Shown here one piece after another: positions 35,279 through 47,485 of a DNA stretch of 64,000 bases. The position numbers and the translations under genes were made by a program. The DNA comes from Candidatus Methanophagaceae archaeon (lineage in GTDB: Archaea > Halobacteriota > Syntropharchaeia > Alkanophagales > Methanospirareceae): contig PQXC01000004.1 in the NCBI GenBank assembly GCA_003194435.1, positions 60,752-124,751 of the forward strand, given 5' to 3'. Position 1 is the first letter of the stretch; each line of letters opens with the position of its first letter. The notes under the pieces are model-generated. The model was not told where the DNA came from and did not search any database. It saw only the letters and a list, made by a program, of their open reading frames with translations.

Positions 35279-35620
35279 TTAGAACTTTCGCATGCTCTCT
35301 ATCAATGCTTTCCCGAGTTTGGAAAGCCGATAGTATGTAGCTTTTTTATGCTCTACCTTCTCCACAATCCCCTGTGTGAGTAGAGAACTTTCCGCATCGA
35401 ACCTGTTGCCCATGCCTCGTAACCCACCGAGCACATTTGTAGGGTCTATCCCGGTGTTACGCGATATCTCTGCGGGATATGAAGCCCTGGGATAGATTTT
35501 ATAGAGGTACATCACGATTTCAGTTCTCACACGGCTTCTTCTAAGAGACCGCAAGATATCCTCAAATAGCACCTCCTCATTCTTATTCTCACTCTCAATC
35601 TCGCTCTCACTCTCATTCAT
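35279..35620 (-). CDS. Winged-helix transcriptional regulator, copy B
   Basis: The 113-residue protein is a paralogue of copy A (32610-32966): 'ILRSLRRSRVRTEIVMYLYKIYPRASYPAEISRNTGI' and 'KATYYRLSKLGKALIE'. The N-terminus carries Glu-Ser repeats encoded by GAGAGT-type hexamers. It overlaps the receiver gene by 8 bases, so kinase, receiver and regulator form one transcript and the regulator may be the output of the pathway, although no phosphorylatable domain is fused to it. Confidence 0.8.
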   Translation of the reverse strand: MNESESEIESENKNEEVLFEDILRSLRRSRVRTEIVMYLYKIYPRASYPAEISRNTGIDPTNVLGGLRGMGNRFDAESSLLTQGIVEKVEHKKATYYRLSKLGKALIESMRKF

Positions 35621-36023
35621 TACCCTCGCTTCCTCTTCCTCGCTTCCTCAACAGCCTTTCGAACGCTTCAAATAGATTATTTATTGTGAAAGGTTTCCAC
35701 AGGTATTCATCTGCTCCCGCAGCCAGTGCTGCATCCTTATACTCAGACATGCCCAGCGCAGTGATTGCGATGATCAGAGCGTTTGGGTCATATCTCTTTA
35801 TCTCCCTTATCGCCTGAATCCCATCCATCTCCTCCATGACCAGGTCCATAGTGACGATATCGGGCTTCAATTCTTTGTATTTCTCCACCGCTTCCTTGCC
35901 ATTAACTGCGAAGCCCACCACTTCATAGCTCCTCTCTTCCTGGTGCAGCATCTCCTGCAGCATCTCGCGCATGTATGCCGCATCTTCCACAATCAATACC
36001 CGCTTCTTCTTCTCCTCTCCCAT
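35613..36023 (-). CDS. CheY-like stand-alone response receiver
   Basis: The 136-residue receiver domain has the acidic pair 'LIVEDAAYMREML', the phospho-acceptor Asp in 'DIVTMDLVMEEMDG', the Thr in 'IIAITALG' and the Lys in 'EYLWKPFTI'. There is no output domain. It is 6 bases downstream of the histidine kinase and overlaps the winged-helix gene, which makes the kinase-receiver pair clear. Confidence 0.9.
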   Translation of the reverse strand: MGEEKKKRVLIVEDAAYMREMLQEMLHQEERSYEVVGFAVNGKEAVEKYKELKPDIVTMDLVMEEMDGIQAIREIKRYDPNALIIAITALGMSEYKDAALAAGADEYLWKPFTINNLFEAFERLLRKRGRGSEGNE

Positions 36024-36029
36024 ATTATA

Positions 36030-37826
36030 TTATGCCCCCTTTTTTATTGCCTTTCGTCTTTTTGGTATTGTAAAGAAGAACTCTGACCCTTTTCCTACTT
36101 CACTCCTCGCCCATACTATCCCGCCATGTAATTTCACATATTCCTTAACTATAGATAAACCCAGCCCAAGACTTCCTGATTTACGGGTCAATGAAGTATC
36201 AACCATATAAAATCGCTCAAAGATCTTCGGCAGGTGCTCCTCTGGAATGCCAATTCCTGTATCTGCAACACATGCACATATATCCTCGCCCCTGTCCTCC
36301 ACATTAATATCTATCTTCCCCTCCTCAGGGGTATATTTGATTGCGTTGGAGACCAGGTTACTGAGGATGGCGATTAATTTCTGCTTATCAGCCTGGACTT
36401 CTATATCGGGAACGGACATAGAGATTTTTTGCCTCTTCTCTTTTGCCTCGGGTTCAAGACTCTTAACCACTTCCGATACGACCTCGGGAATGCGCACCCA
36501 TTCCAAACTCAGCTCTATCTTCTTACCGTCAATACGTGCGAGTTCTAACATCCGATTGATCAGCTTCTCAAGTTGCCTCGCCGATTGCTCTATATTATAT
36601 AGATACCTCTTCCCCTTATCCGGGAGCTCACAGCGCTCCAGCATACTTGCATACCCCACAATGGGCGCAAGGGGTGACCGCAGCTCATGATAAGCCACGT
36701 TAAGGAAATCGCTCTTCATCTTGTCCAGCTCCGCAAGTCTTTTACAGGTCTCACGCAGTTCTTCCTCCTTCCTCTTCAGTTCCGTCATGTCAAGCAATGA
36801 GGCAATGCAACTATCTGCTCCCGGAATCGGCTCTATCCAGGCATTCACATGTTTTATCTCCCCATTACGGCTAACAAACTTGAATTCACAGCATGCCGGT
36901 GCTTCTCCTTTTCTCCTTTCCTCGCAATAATTCTGAACCCTATCCATGTCTTCATCAGCAATGAAATCAATCCACTTCTTACCCTTTATTTCTTCCCTTG
37001 AATATCCGCTCAGGGTTTCAAATTCTTTATTTGCCAAAGATACGAATTTGCCATGTTCAATGACACAAAGAGCGGTGAGTGCATGCTCAAAGATCACACG
37101 ATAACGCTCCTCAGCGTCCCTTAAATTATCCTCTATCCGCTTTTGTTCACTTATATCCCTGAATATCGTTAATTTTGATATACTACCATCAATATTCTTC
37201 AGAGGGGTCTCAAAGAGGTCATAAGTCCTGTTGGTCCTGCGAGAGTGCCACTCCCACCTCACTGTCTTTCCTTTCACTACCTCTGTATTTTTGCACCCCG
37301 GACAGGGCTCGTCCCTATTATGAAACGCCTTATAGCAGATATCACCAACATGGTATCCAAATACATCAATCAAAACCTTGTTCATGAACTCTACTTTATA
37401 GTCCTTTGATATGATGCATACGCCATCATCCATGCTCTCAAGAATTAAATTCAGTTTGTCACGCTCTTCTTTTATCTTCTCTTTTGTCTCTTTTAGCTTC
37501 TCCTCACCCTTAGCCCGCTCCTCGCTCACGAACCCGATAACATACGCCACCGCTACAAAAATAGCGCTCCGTTCAAAAATATGTACAGAAAGCGCAGCCT
37601 GGGGTGAGAAAAGCGTTACAAGAATGTAGACTGAGCTGAGAAGAAGAGCGATATAAACCGCTTTCCTACGATACCATACCCCTGCTAAGAGAATGGGGAT
37701 ATAGAAAAAATGCGTATAGACGATTGTTTCTTCCCTGATAAAGCCGACAAAGAAAGCCAAGATAGTGCAGGCTAACACAGTAGAGAGCAATAAAAGGAAT
37801 CTATAGTTCAGCCTCTCTATCTTCAT
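36030..37826 (-). CDS. Membrane PAS sensor histidine kinase
   Basis: From the ATG at 37826 the protein has 598 residues; the frame's first ATG would overlap tRNA-Cys. Residues 1-110 hold about four membrane helices. A coiled linker leads to PAS 1 ('LILESMDDGVCIIS'), which includes a Cys pair 'CPGCKN' of the kind found in redox or metal-linked PAS domains. PAS 2 ('VIFEHALTALCVIEHGKFV') follows, then the His-box 'HELRSPLAPIVGYASMLE' and an ATP lid with 'NLVSNAIKYTPEEGKI' and 'DTGIGIPEEHLPKIFERF'. It phosphorylates the adjacent receiver. The signal is unknown. Confidence 0.9.
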   Translation of the reverse strand: MKIERLNYRFLLLLSTVLACTILAFFVGFIREETIVYTHFFYIPILLAGVWYRRKAVYIALLLSSVYILVTLFSPQAALSVHIFERSAIFVAVAYVIGFVSEERAKGEEKLKETKEKIKEERDKLNLILESMDDGVCIISKDYKVEFMNKVLIDVFGYHVGDICYKAFHNRDEPCPGCKNTEVVKGKTVRWEWHSRRTNRTYDLFETPLKNIDGSISKLTIFRDISEQKRIEDNLRDAEERYRVIFEHALTALCVIEHGKFVSLANKEFETLSGYSREEIKGKKWIDFIADEDMDRVQNYCEERRKGEAPACCEFKFVSRNGEIKHVNAWIEPIPGADSCIASLLDMTELKRKEEELRETCKRLAELDKMKSDFLNVAYHELRSPLAPIVGYASMLERCELPDKGKRYLYNIEQSARQLEKLINRMLELARIDGKKIELSLEWVRIPEVVSEVVKSLEPEAKEKRQKISMSVPDIEVQADKQKLIAILSNLVSNAIKYTPEEGKIDINVEDRGEDICACVADTGIGIPEEHLPKIFERFYMVDTSLTRKSGSLGLGLSIVKEYVKLHGGIVWARSEVGKGSEFFFTIPKRRKAIKKGA

Positions 37827-37842
37827 TATCCATGGATTATAA

Positions 37843-37914
37843 GCCAAGGCCCGGATTTGAACCGGGGTAGAGCTGATCTGCAGTCAGCCGCGTGTGCCTC
37901 TCCGCCACCTTGGC
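37843..37914 (-). tRNA. tRNA-Cys (GCA)
   Basis: On the minus strand GCCAAGG pairs with CCTTGGC, the T arm is CCCCGGTTCAAATCCGGG, and the anticodon loop CTGCAGA centres on GCA. It lies downstream of the 23S gene on the same strand, with a T-rich stretch in between, so it may or may not be on the rRNA transcript. Confidence 0.9.
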
Positions 37915-38002
37915 TGTATTTCTTTTTTTCTATTCCTCTTTCTCTATATGAGAAATTTCAACCAGGAGAAGAAAAAATAATTAAGCACTTTAAAGTACTT
38001 AA

Positions 38003-38035
38003 GCACTTTGCAGTTCTGATTTCATCTGGGTTCGG
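38003..38035 (-). other. 23S 3' processing-stem arm
   Basis: GCACTTTGCAG at 38003-38013 is the exact complement of CTGCAAAGTGC at 40985-40995 on the other side of 23S, and GGGTTCGG (38028-38035) pairs with CCGAACCC (40963-40970). This is the long stem that carries the bulge-helix-bulge cut by the archaeal splicing endonuclease. Confidence 0.75.
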
Positions 38036-40962
<2,927 letters not shown>

Positions 40963-40995
40963 CCGAACCCATTGGATGTCAGAGCTGCAAAGTGC
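40963..40995 (-). other. 23S 5' processing-stem arm
   Basis: This is the partner arm of the stem described at 38003-38035: CTGCAAAGTGC plus CCGAACCC, separated by a short mismatched section that can form the two bulges. Confidence 0.75.
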
Positions 40996-41094
40996 CTATG
41001 ACAACCTCATCTGGCTAAAATCGCCATCGGTTCTTCCCTGAATAACATGATGTTATTAGGTGCATTCCTCTACACATACATACACATACACACA

Positions 41095-41166
41095 TGGACT
41101 CGCTGGGATTTGAACCCAGGGCCTTCGCCTCGCAAAGGCGACGATCTTCCACTGATCTACGAGCCC
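41095..41166 (-). tRNA. tRNA-Ala (TGC)
   Basis: It is located between 16S and 23S as in most archaeal rRNA operons. GGGCTCG pairs with CGAGTCC, the loop TTTGCGA carries anticodon TGC, and the T arm is CTGGGTTCAAATCCCAG. CCA is not encoded. Downstream a CACATA-rich tract (about 41071-41094) separates it from the 23S stem. Confidence 0.93.
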
Positions 41167-41230
41167 CAAGAATATCCCAGCATCTTATCTTATATAAACT
41201 TTGAACCAACCCCTGGTGTGATCTTTCAGT

Positions 41231-41242
41231 CCTGATTGGCTT
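41231..41242 (-). other. 16S 3' processing-stem arm
   Basis: CCTGATTGGCTT complements GAGCCAATCAGG at 42765-42776 beyond the 5' end of 16S (11 of 12 pair, one GT). Neighbouring bases GGTGTGATC and GATCACC extend it. It forms the 16S precursor processing stem. Confidence 0.75.
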
Positions 41243-41247
41243 AGAGT

Positions 41248-42737
<1,490 letters not shown>

Positions 42738-42764
42738 TTGCTAAACGGGTGCACACACCTCTCC

Positions 42765-42776
42765 GAGCCAATCAGG
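42765..42776 (-). other. 16S 5' processing-stem arm
   Basis: GAGCCAATCAGG pairs with CCTGATTGGCTT at 41231-41242. Together they enclose mature 16S. Confidence 0.75.
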
Positions 42777-42810
42777 TTTACTGGATCACCAGTGGGTTAG
42801 CTCTTACGTC

Positions 42811-42837
42811 GGACACGAAATCCCCATGCTCGTGTCC
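42811..42837 (-). other. Hairpin in rRNA leader
   Basis: GGACACGA and TCGTGTCC form a perfect 8-base stem with an 11-base loop upstream of the 16S processing stem. It may aid folding or antitermination of the rRNA precursor. Confidence 0.45.
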
Positions 42838-42868
42838 CCATACACATCTTTATGTCCTATCTTTTTTA

Positions 42869-42882
42869 CATTTATATATAGC
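42869..42882 (-). promoter_or_regulatory. Proximal TATA box of rRNA operon
   Basis: On the minus strand it reads GCTATATATAAATG, about 130 bases before 16S. The arm TAGCATAGT beside it is part of an inverted repeat shared with the distal box. Confidence 0.5.
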
Positions 42883-42948
42883 ATAGTGGAAGTCAACCCA
42901 TCATCCCCGGGTTATCCCTCTCTCAGAGTTGACGCCGGTACTATGCTA
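42879..42948. repeat. Imperfect inverted repeat between the two rRNA TATA boxes
   Basis: TAGCATAGT (42879-42887) and GTCAAC (42892-42897) recur inverted as GTTGAC (42928-42933) and ACTATGCTA (42940-42948), with TATA-like sequence outside each arm. The 30-base centre contains CCCCGGG. Confidence 0.6.
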
Positions 42949-42963
42949 CATAAATATATACAT
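42949..42963 (-). promoter_or_regulatory. Distal TATA box of rRNA operon
   Basis: On the minus strand it reads ATGTATATATTTATG, followed by TAGCATAGT. Two promoters in a row are usual for rRNA operons. The 300-base stretch between 16S and the GT4 gene otherwise holds no gene. Confidence 0.5.
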
Positions 42964-43039
42964 CTCACTACTTTAAAAATCTTTCATCTGCTATATAAAA
43001 CTTTCCTGTCATATCTCATATCATAAACAACCGCCATTT

Positions 43040-44197
43040 CTATGCCTCTATACTGAGCTCTTTGTAGAGCTCAAGATACTCTTCTCCCGTTTTTGACCAT
43101 GAATACGCACCTGCTCTTTCCTTACCTCTTCTCTTCAATTCCTCACGGAGGCTCGTATCATGGAGCAGTTTTGACATCCCTTCTGCTATCTCATCAATAC
43201 TATAGGGATTTACAAGAACAGCAGCATCCCCTGCAACCTCTGCCGTCCCTCCTATATTTGATGTTACAACCGGCGTTCCCGCCTGCATAGCCTCTATTAC
43301 AGGCATCCCGAAACCCTCACAGAGCGAGGGATAAACAAGTAAGTCAGCATGTTTTAAAAGCGAGTCCAGCTCTTTATCGGGTATGAATCCCGTAAATATT
43401 ACTCGCTCACTCATTTCCGCTTCTTTTACCGCGCGGTCACACCTCTTCTTCATCTTTCTCAGGTATGCATTACTGGATACTGCACCAGTTATTACCAGCT
43501 TCCCACGATACCCATCCTCTCTTACCAGTTTTGAGAACGCGTGAATCAATCGCACAATATTCTTCCGCTCGTGTATCCCCCCAACGTTAAGAATGAACCC
43601 GCGTTCTAAATCGAATCGTGCTTTGAGGCTCTTTTCTATCTCTTCATCCGGCTCTGTTAGTTCTCGTATGCCATTGGGAATGACTTTAATCCGCTCTGCA
43701 GATACACCCACTTTGGTTATAAGCTCATGCTTTGAATATTCAGACACCGTGGTTATCAGATTATTCAGGCGACACGCTTCTCGGGTACCACGTCGGTATA
43801 GCAGATGATTCCTGAAGAACCCCATCGCTTCTCGGAATGTGAAAGGAATAACGTCATGCACGGTAAGAATGGACGGCACCTTCTTACGGAATGGAAAACT
43901 CCAGTTATAAGGGAAATGAATAATACCTGCGCCTTCCTGTGATGCAATGTTCTGGATGGTAACAGAATCCAGCCATGCATTCTTCAATGACATAGAGTGC
44001 GAACGACACGGTAAAGGAACAGTAGTAACGTTAGAACAATCTTCAAATATGCCTTCTGTCTCGGCAAATCGGTGTTTTTTGCAGAGTATAATCACATGAT
44101 GTCCTTTCCCCGATACATACCTCGTTAGCTCTATAATGCCCTGTTCAACGCCACCCACAACGCCGTCGTATTTCCTAAAATCCATTACTATTTTCAT
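43040..44197 (-). CDS. GT4-family glycosyltransferase
   Basis: From ATG 44197 (the track start overlaps the upstream gene) the enzyme has 385 residues of GT-B fold. The N-terminal acceptor lobe is 'MKIVMDFRKYDGVVGGVEQG'; the C-terminal lobe has 'NVGGIHERKNIVRLIHAF', 'LYPSLCEGFGMPVIEAMQAGTPVVTSN' with the nucleotide-sugar-binding Glu, and 'GTAEVAGDAAVLVNP'. It begins 4 bases after the GH130-like gene and is surely co-transcribed with it. The sugar transferred (mannose is usual) is not readable. Confidence 0.9.
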   Translation of the reverse strand: MKIVMDFRKYDGVVGGVEQGIIELTRYVSGKGHHVIILCKKHRFAETEGIFEDCSNVTTVPLPCRSHSMSLKNAWLDSVTIQNIASQEGAGIIHFPYNWSFPFRKKVPSILTVHDVIPFTFREAMGFFRNHLLYRRGTREACRLNNLITTVSEYSKHELITKVGVSAERIKVIPNGIRELTEPDEEIEKSLKARFDLERGFILNVGGIHERKNIVRLIHAFSKLVREDGYRGKLVITGAVSSNAYLRKMKKRCDRAVKEAEMSERVIFTGFIPDKELDSLLKHADLLVYPSLCEGFGMPVIEAMQAGTPVVTSNIGGTAEVAGDAAVLVNPYSIDEIAEGMSKLLHDTSLREELKRRGKERAGAYSWSKTGEEYLELYKELSIEA

Positions 44198-44201
44198 CCT
44201 C

Positions 44202-45245
44202 TTAAAAGCTATCGAGTAGACTTTCGATATCTGTGATAGCCACATTAGTGGTCTCATCGGACGCGCCATAATACACATAAATCTTATCATCGCGCTCGGC
44301 AATACCGTTTGAGAATATCACATTCGGGAAGAATCCCGCAGTCTCGTAAGGTTCCGTGGGTGTCATTAGCGGCACAGATGCCCTTCGTATCACGCGGTAA
44401 GGCTCGTCAAGTGCGAGAAGCATGCAAAATAGCGAATATACGCTGTTATCCCCCTTAGCGTGGTAAATAACGAGCCAGCCCTCAGGGGTCTTTATTGGCG
44501 GCGCTCCTGCTCCTATTCGCTGTGACTCCCATTTATTGTCTCTTGTACGTGCAATGCATTTATGATTTCCCCAGTGAAGAAGGTCAGGAGATTCGCTGTA
44601 CCACATGGCAGGCATACCAAATCTGGTATTGTTTGGACGATGGAGTGCGACATACATACCATTAACCCGCTCAGGGAAAATAGCGACATCCTTGTTCTCT
44701 GGATAAAATATAAGCCCTTTCCTCTCGATACTCCTGAAATCCTCGGTAACCGCTAAAGCAGTAGCCCATGAATCTTCGGAAACCGCAGTATAGGTGATGT
44801 AGTATTTACCATCAATAAACGTTATTCGCGCATCTTCCACGCCATATCTCTCTGTCTCATTCTCTGGATAAATAAAAGGTGCATCATCAACTTTGAAGTT
44901 GATGCCATCCTTACTCCTGGCTATTCTGATATGACTCAGGGAGGTGAGATATTCCTGCCCCTTATATACAACAGTGCGTGTGTCTTTCGGTATGACTTCA
45001 GGGTCAGAAGCATCGAATTCCATAATATCTGGATACCCCTTTCCGTTATCATCAAACCGATATATCGGCGTGCGGATATATCCTTCCCTGGGTTCGCACC
45101 CCTCCGCTACGCGCACCAGAAGAATGATTTCATCGCCAAAATTCGTTGCTCCTGGATTAAAGGAGCCAATCACTTTGTACCCTTCTATTGATGGTTTTAC
45201 ATCCCCCGGTTTTATTATCGGGTTACTTTTGTGTCTTATTATCAT
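44202..45245 (-). CDS. GH130-family glycoside phosphorylase-like protein
   Basis: The 347-residue five-bladed beta-propeller protein has GH130 landmarks: 'RHKSNPIIKP', 'FNPGATNFGDEIILLVRV' near residue 30, 'YGVEDARITFIDGKYYITYTAV' with the catalytic Asp region, and 'GAGAPPIKTPEGWLVIYHA'. Family members phosphorolyse beta-mannosides (mannosyl-glucose, mannobiose). Paired with the GT4 gene, it suggests turnover of a mannose-containing glycan or compatible solute. There is no signal peptide, so it is cytosolic. Confidence 0.87.
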   Translation of the reverse strand: MIIRHKSNPIIKPGDVKPSIEGYKVIGSFNPGATNFGDEIILLVRVAEGCEPREGYIRTPIYRFDDNGKGYPDIMEFDASDPEVIPKDTRTVVYKGQEYLTSLSHIRIARSKDGINFKVDDAPFIYPENETERYGVEDARITFIDGKYYITYTAVSEDSWATALAVTEDFRSIERKGLIFYPENKDVAIFPERVNGMYVALHRPNNTRFGMPAMWYSESPDLLHWGNHKCIARTRDNKWESQRIGAGAPPIKTPEGWLVIYHAKGDNSVYSLFCMLLALDEPYRVIRRASVPLMTPTEPYETAGFFPNVIFSNGIAERDDKIYVYYGASDETTNVAITDIESLLDSF

Positions 45246-45341
45246 TTTTTCCTCTCTTTTTATTTATAGGAAGATAGATCAATATATAGAATAAAGAATA
45301 AATGAGAAAGAAAAAAGGAAAAGGAAGAGGTGATGAAGGGC

Positions 45342-45707
45342 ATGGAATATATATATGCGGCATTGCTCTTGCATAACTCGGGCAAGGAGATTACAGAGGA
45401 GCGAATAAGTGCGATCATGGAAGCAGCAGGGATTGAGGCGGACATGGGTAGGATAAAAGGGCTGGTCTCTGCACTCAATGGCGTGAACATAGATGAGGCT
45501 ATCTCTCAAGCTCAACCTGCTTATGCCCCTGTAGCAGCGGTTCCACAGGCACAGGCTCCTGCACCCGCAGCTGCTGCACCTGCAGAAGCTCCTGCGGGTA
45601 AAGAGGGAGAGAAGGGAAAAGAAGAGGAAAAGGAAAAGAAGACTAAGGAAGAGGAGGAGAAAAAAGAAGAGACAGGTATGGAAGGACTTGCATCTCTCTT
45701 TGGCTAA
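45342..45707 (+). CDS. rpl12: Ribosomal protein P1 (archaeal L12)
   Basis: From ATG 45342 (GAGGTGAT upstream; track start 45330) it reads '[18 protein letters not shown]', the P1/L12 dimerisation domain, then an Ala/Pro hinge and a Lys/Glu stalk, ending '[10 protein letters not shown]', the factor-binding tail. It forms the ribosomal stalk with P0. In most archaea it follows the L11-L1-P0 genes; here it stands alone, followed by a T-rich terminator-like tract. Confidence 0.92.
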   Translation: MEYIYAALLLHNSGKEITEERISAIMEAAGIEADMGRIKGLVSALNGVNIDEAISQAQPAYAPVAAVPQAQAPAPAAAAPAEAPAGKEGEKGKEEEKEKKTKEEEEKKEETGMEGLASLFG

Positions 45708-45708
45708 C

Positions 45709-45731
45709 TTCGCTTTGTTTTTTCTTTTTTC
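45709..45731 (+). terminator. T-rich terminator after P1/L12
   Basis: TTTGTTTTTTCTTTTTTC directly after the stop is a typical archaeal T-tract terminator, placed between P1/L12 and tRNA-Glu. Confidence 0.45.
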
Positions 45732-45738
45732 ACTCTTC

Positions 45739-45813
45739 GCTCCGGTAGTGTAGCTCGGCCAATCATCTCGGCCTTTCGAGCCAAGGACTCGGGTTCAAAT
45801 CCCGACCGGAGCA
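45739..45813 (+). tRNA. tRNA-Glu (TTC)
   Basis: GCTCCGG pairs with CCGGAGC, the loop CTTTCGA holds anticodon TTC, and the T arm is CTCGGGTTCAAATCCCGA(C). One pair of the anticodon stem is C-A. Its last 19 bases overlap the 3' end of the TrmY gene, which is on the opposite strand. Confidence 0.9.
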
Positions 45814-46394
45814 TTACTCTTCTTTCCCATTCTCTGTCTGTCCAGCTCATAATTGAGTATTGTTATACACTGTGATGCGAGATAAGAGGTGGAACCAAGA
45901 GATAGCCTTTCATGCGGGAAGCGAGTGACGAACTTTTCTTCTTTCAGCGGCAGCCCCAGATGGTCTCCGACTATAAATACGGCATCCTCTTTCAGGTACA
46001 ATTCGCTTATATCTCTGCCCTTCTCATGGATTATGTAAAAGAACTTACCATCAGATGCTAATTCGGAGATCAACTGTTGAAAGCTGAGCTTACGCACACG
46101 AATACCGGGATTCTTTCCTTTTGGTGCCTTCTTTATCCATGATGCTATACTACGCTCATCGGGTGAGACAGCACGAAGCAAGCTGCCGTAAAATGATATT
46201 ACCCTCGGTGGGTTTGGAGCACCACAGGCAACTACATGGATGCATGAGTCCCGCCTTAAATCATGACTTATCCACAGTGCATTGCAGATGCATCTTGCAA
46301 CCAGGTCCATCCTGCCGCCACTGCCCGGTAAATCATTCAATGAGAAGTCATTGCTCGTAACTGCTTTCCTCGCATATAATATGAATTCCCTCAT
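45795..46394 (-). CDS. trmY: tRNA (pseudouridine-54 N1) methyltransferase TrmY
   Basis: This 199-residue SPOUT methylase of the DUF358 family has 'LNDLPGSGGRMDLVARCICNAL', 'VISFYGSLLRAVSPDERS' and the AdoMet knot 'FIVGDHLGLPLKEE' with 'SLGSTSYLASQCITILNYELD'. It makes N1-methylpseudouridine at tRNA position 54 in archaea. Its stop codon and last few residues lie inside the tRNA-Glu gene on the other strand. Confidence 0.9.
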   Translation of the reverse strand: MREFILYARKAVTSNDFSLNDLPGSGGRMDLVARCICNALWISHDLRRDSCIHVVACGAPNPPRVISFYGSLLRAVSPDERSIASWIKKAPKGKNPGIRVRKLSFQQLISELASDGKFFYIIHEKGRDISELYLKEDAVFIVGDHLGLPLKEEKFVTRFPHERLSLGSTSYLASQCITILNYELDRQRMGKKSNAPVGI

Positions 46395-46495
46395 TCTTAT
46401 GACAAAAGACCTCTATAATAATTCAAATAATCATTAAAAAATCTTGTGCTCAGCGAGCTATATTTATAGCCCTTCTTTATCTATCTCAAATCAGA

Positions 46496-47485
46496 ATGGA
46501 AGGAAAAGGAAAAGGACTTACAATTGTTACTGCCACTGCTACTGCTACTGCATCTCTATCTCTTATTCTTATTACACTGCTGCTTCTATCTCTATCGAGC
46601 GCTGATGCAGGTACAGGTGTTACCCCGATTTCGCAGATAAATGACTCCGATGTCGGGCGGGAACTCACGGTCTCTGGCATTATCAGCGCCGTTCTCTATA
46701 CCAACTCTAGCTCCAGCTCCTGTACCGCACGGACATACGAACCCGGAGATGCTGTATTTCTAACCCTCCATGACAATTCGGGCTATGTATTGATAAGCGT
46801 AGACCCAGAGCTCTGGAATGCAAACTTGTCTGAAGGAGAAAAGATCATGGTCACAGGGATATACGCGGGTAATAGCAGCCACAACGGAATGAAGGGGACT
46901 ATATATGCCAGCAGGATACGCACCTTTACGCAGCTTTATCGGGACAGGAAGATAAAAGAGCTTTTGAACTCACCAGAGGATTACTTCCAGGCGGATGTGC
47001 GAATAATCGGTATTATTAAGCGAATAGAAATTGAACCAGATAAGATGGTGCTCGGGATTGATGATGGCTCTGCCCAAATAGATGTGCTGTGCCATACTGA
47101 ACGGGAGAATATAAGCATTGGGGACGAAGTGGTAGTGGAGGGGGAATTTATGAGGAATATGATATATGCGTTCGCCATCCAGGTACAGAAGCAAAAGCCA
47201 GAGATTAAACCATTGCAGCCCACACCATCACCAATACCCACAGCAACAGCAACACCAACACCCATCAATGAACCTTCACATTCATCTTCTTCACCTCTCC
47301 CCTCCCCATCTATCATTCCTCTCTTACCTGGCAGCCACAGCCACCAGCAAGTCGGCAATAGCAACGAATTGTTCAATTTGATATTCAAACTCAGAGAATT
47401 GTTCACGCATCCTTCTTCATCCAATTTGGATTTTGATTTTGGTACACTATTAAATAGTTTAAATAGGCTCAAATCCTCTTATTAA
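46496..47485 (+). CDS. Secreted protein with two OB-fold domains
   Basis: Residues 1-35 form a signal peptide whose core contains a Thr-Ala repeat (ACTGCT-type hexamers). Residues about 38-130 ('VGRELTVSGIISAVLY', 'LISVDPELWNANLSEGEKIMVTGIY') and 155-225 ('VRIIGIIKRIEIEPDKMVLGIDDGSAQIDVL', 'DEVVVEGEFMRN') are OB-like beta barrels. A Pro/Thr/Ser-rich stalk and a polar helix end the protein. It is a paralogue of the N-terminal half of 52679-54193. The 3' end overlaps trkH by 27 bases tail to tail. The ligand is unknown; extracellular DNA, sugar or protein are possible. Confidence 0.75.
   Translation: MEGKGKGLTIVTATATATASLSLILITLLLLSLSSADAGTGVTPISQINDSDVGRELTVSGIISAVLYTNSSSSSCTARTYEPGDAVFLTLHDNSGYVLISVDPELWNANLSEGEKIMVTGIYAGNSSHNGMKGTIYASRIRTFTQLYRDRKIKELLNSPEDYFQADVRIIGIIKRIEIEPDKMVLGIDDGSAQIDVLCHTERENISIGDEVVVEGEFMRNMIYAFAIQVQKQKPEIKPLQPTPSPIPTATATPTPINEPSHSSSSPLPSPSIIPLLPGSHSHQQVGNSNELFNLIFKLRELFTHPSSSNLDFDFGTLLNSLNRLKSSY

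Noticed and set aside
42839-42880. Plus-strand small gene in the rRNA promoter region
   Set aside because: ORF 42826-43026 runs through the TATA boxes and inverted repeat and has no family or Shine-Dalgarno.
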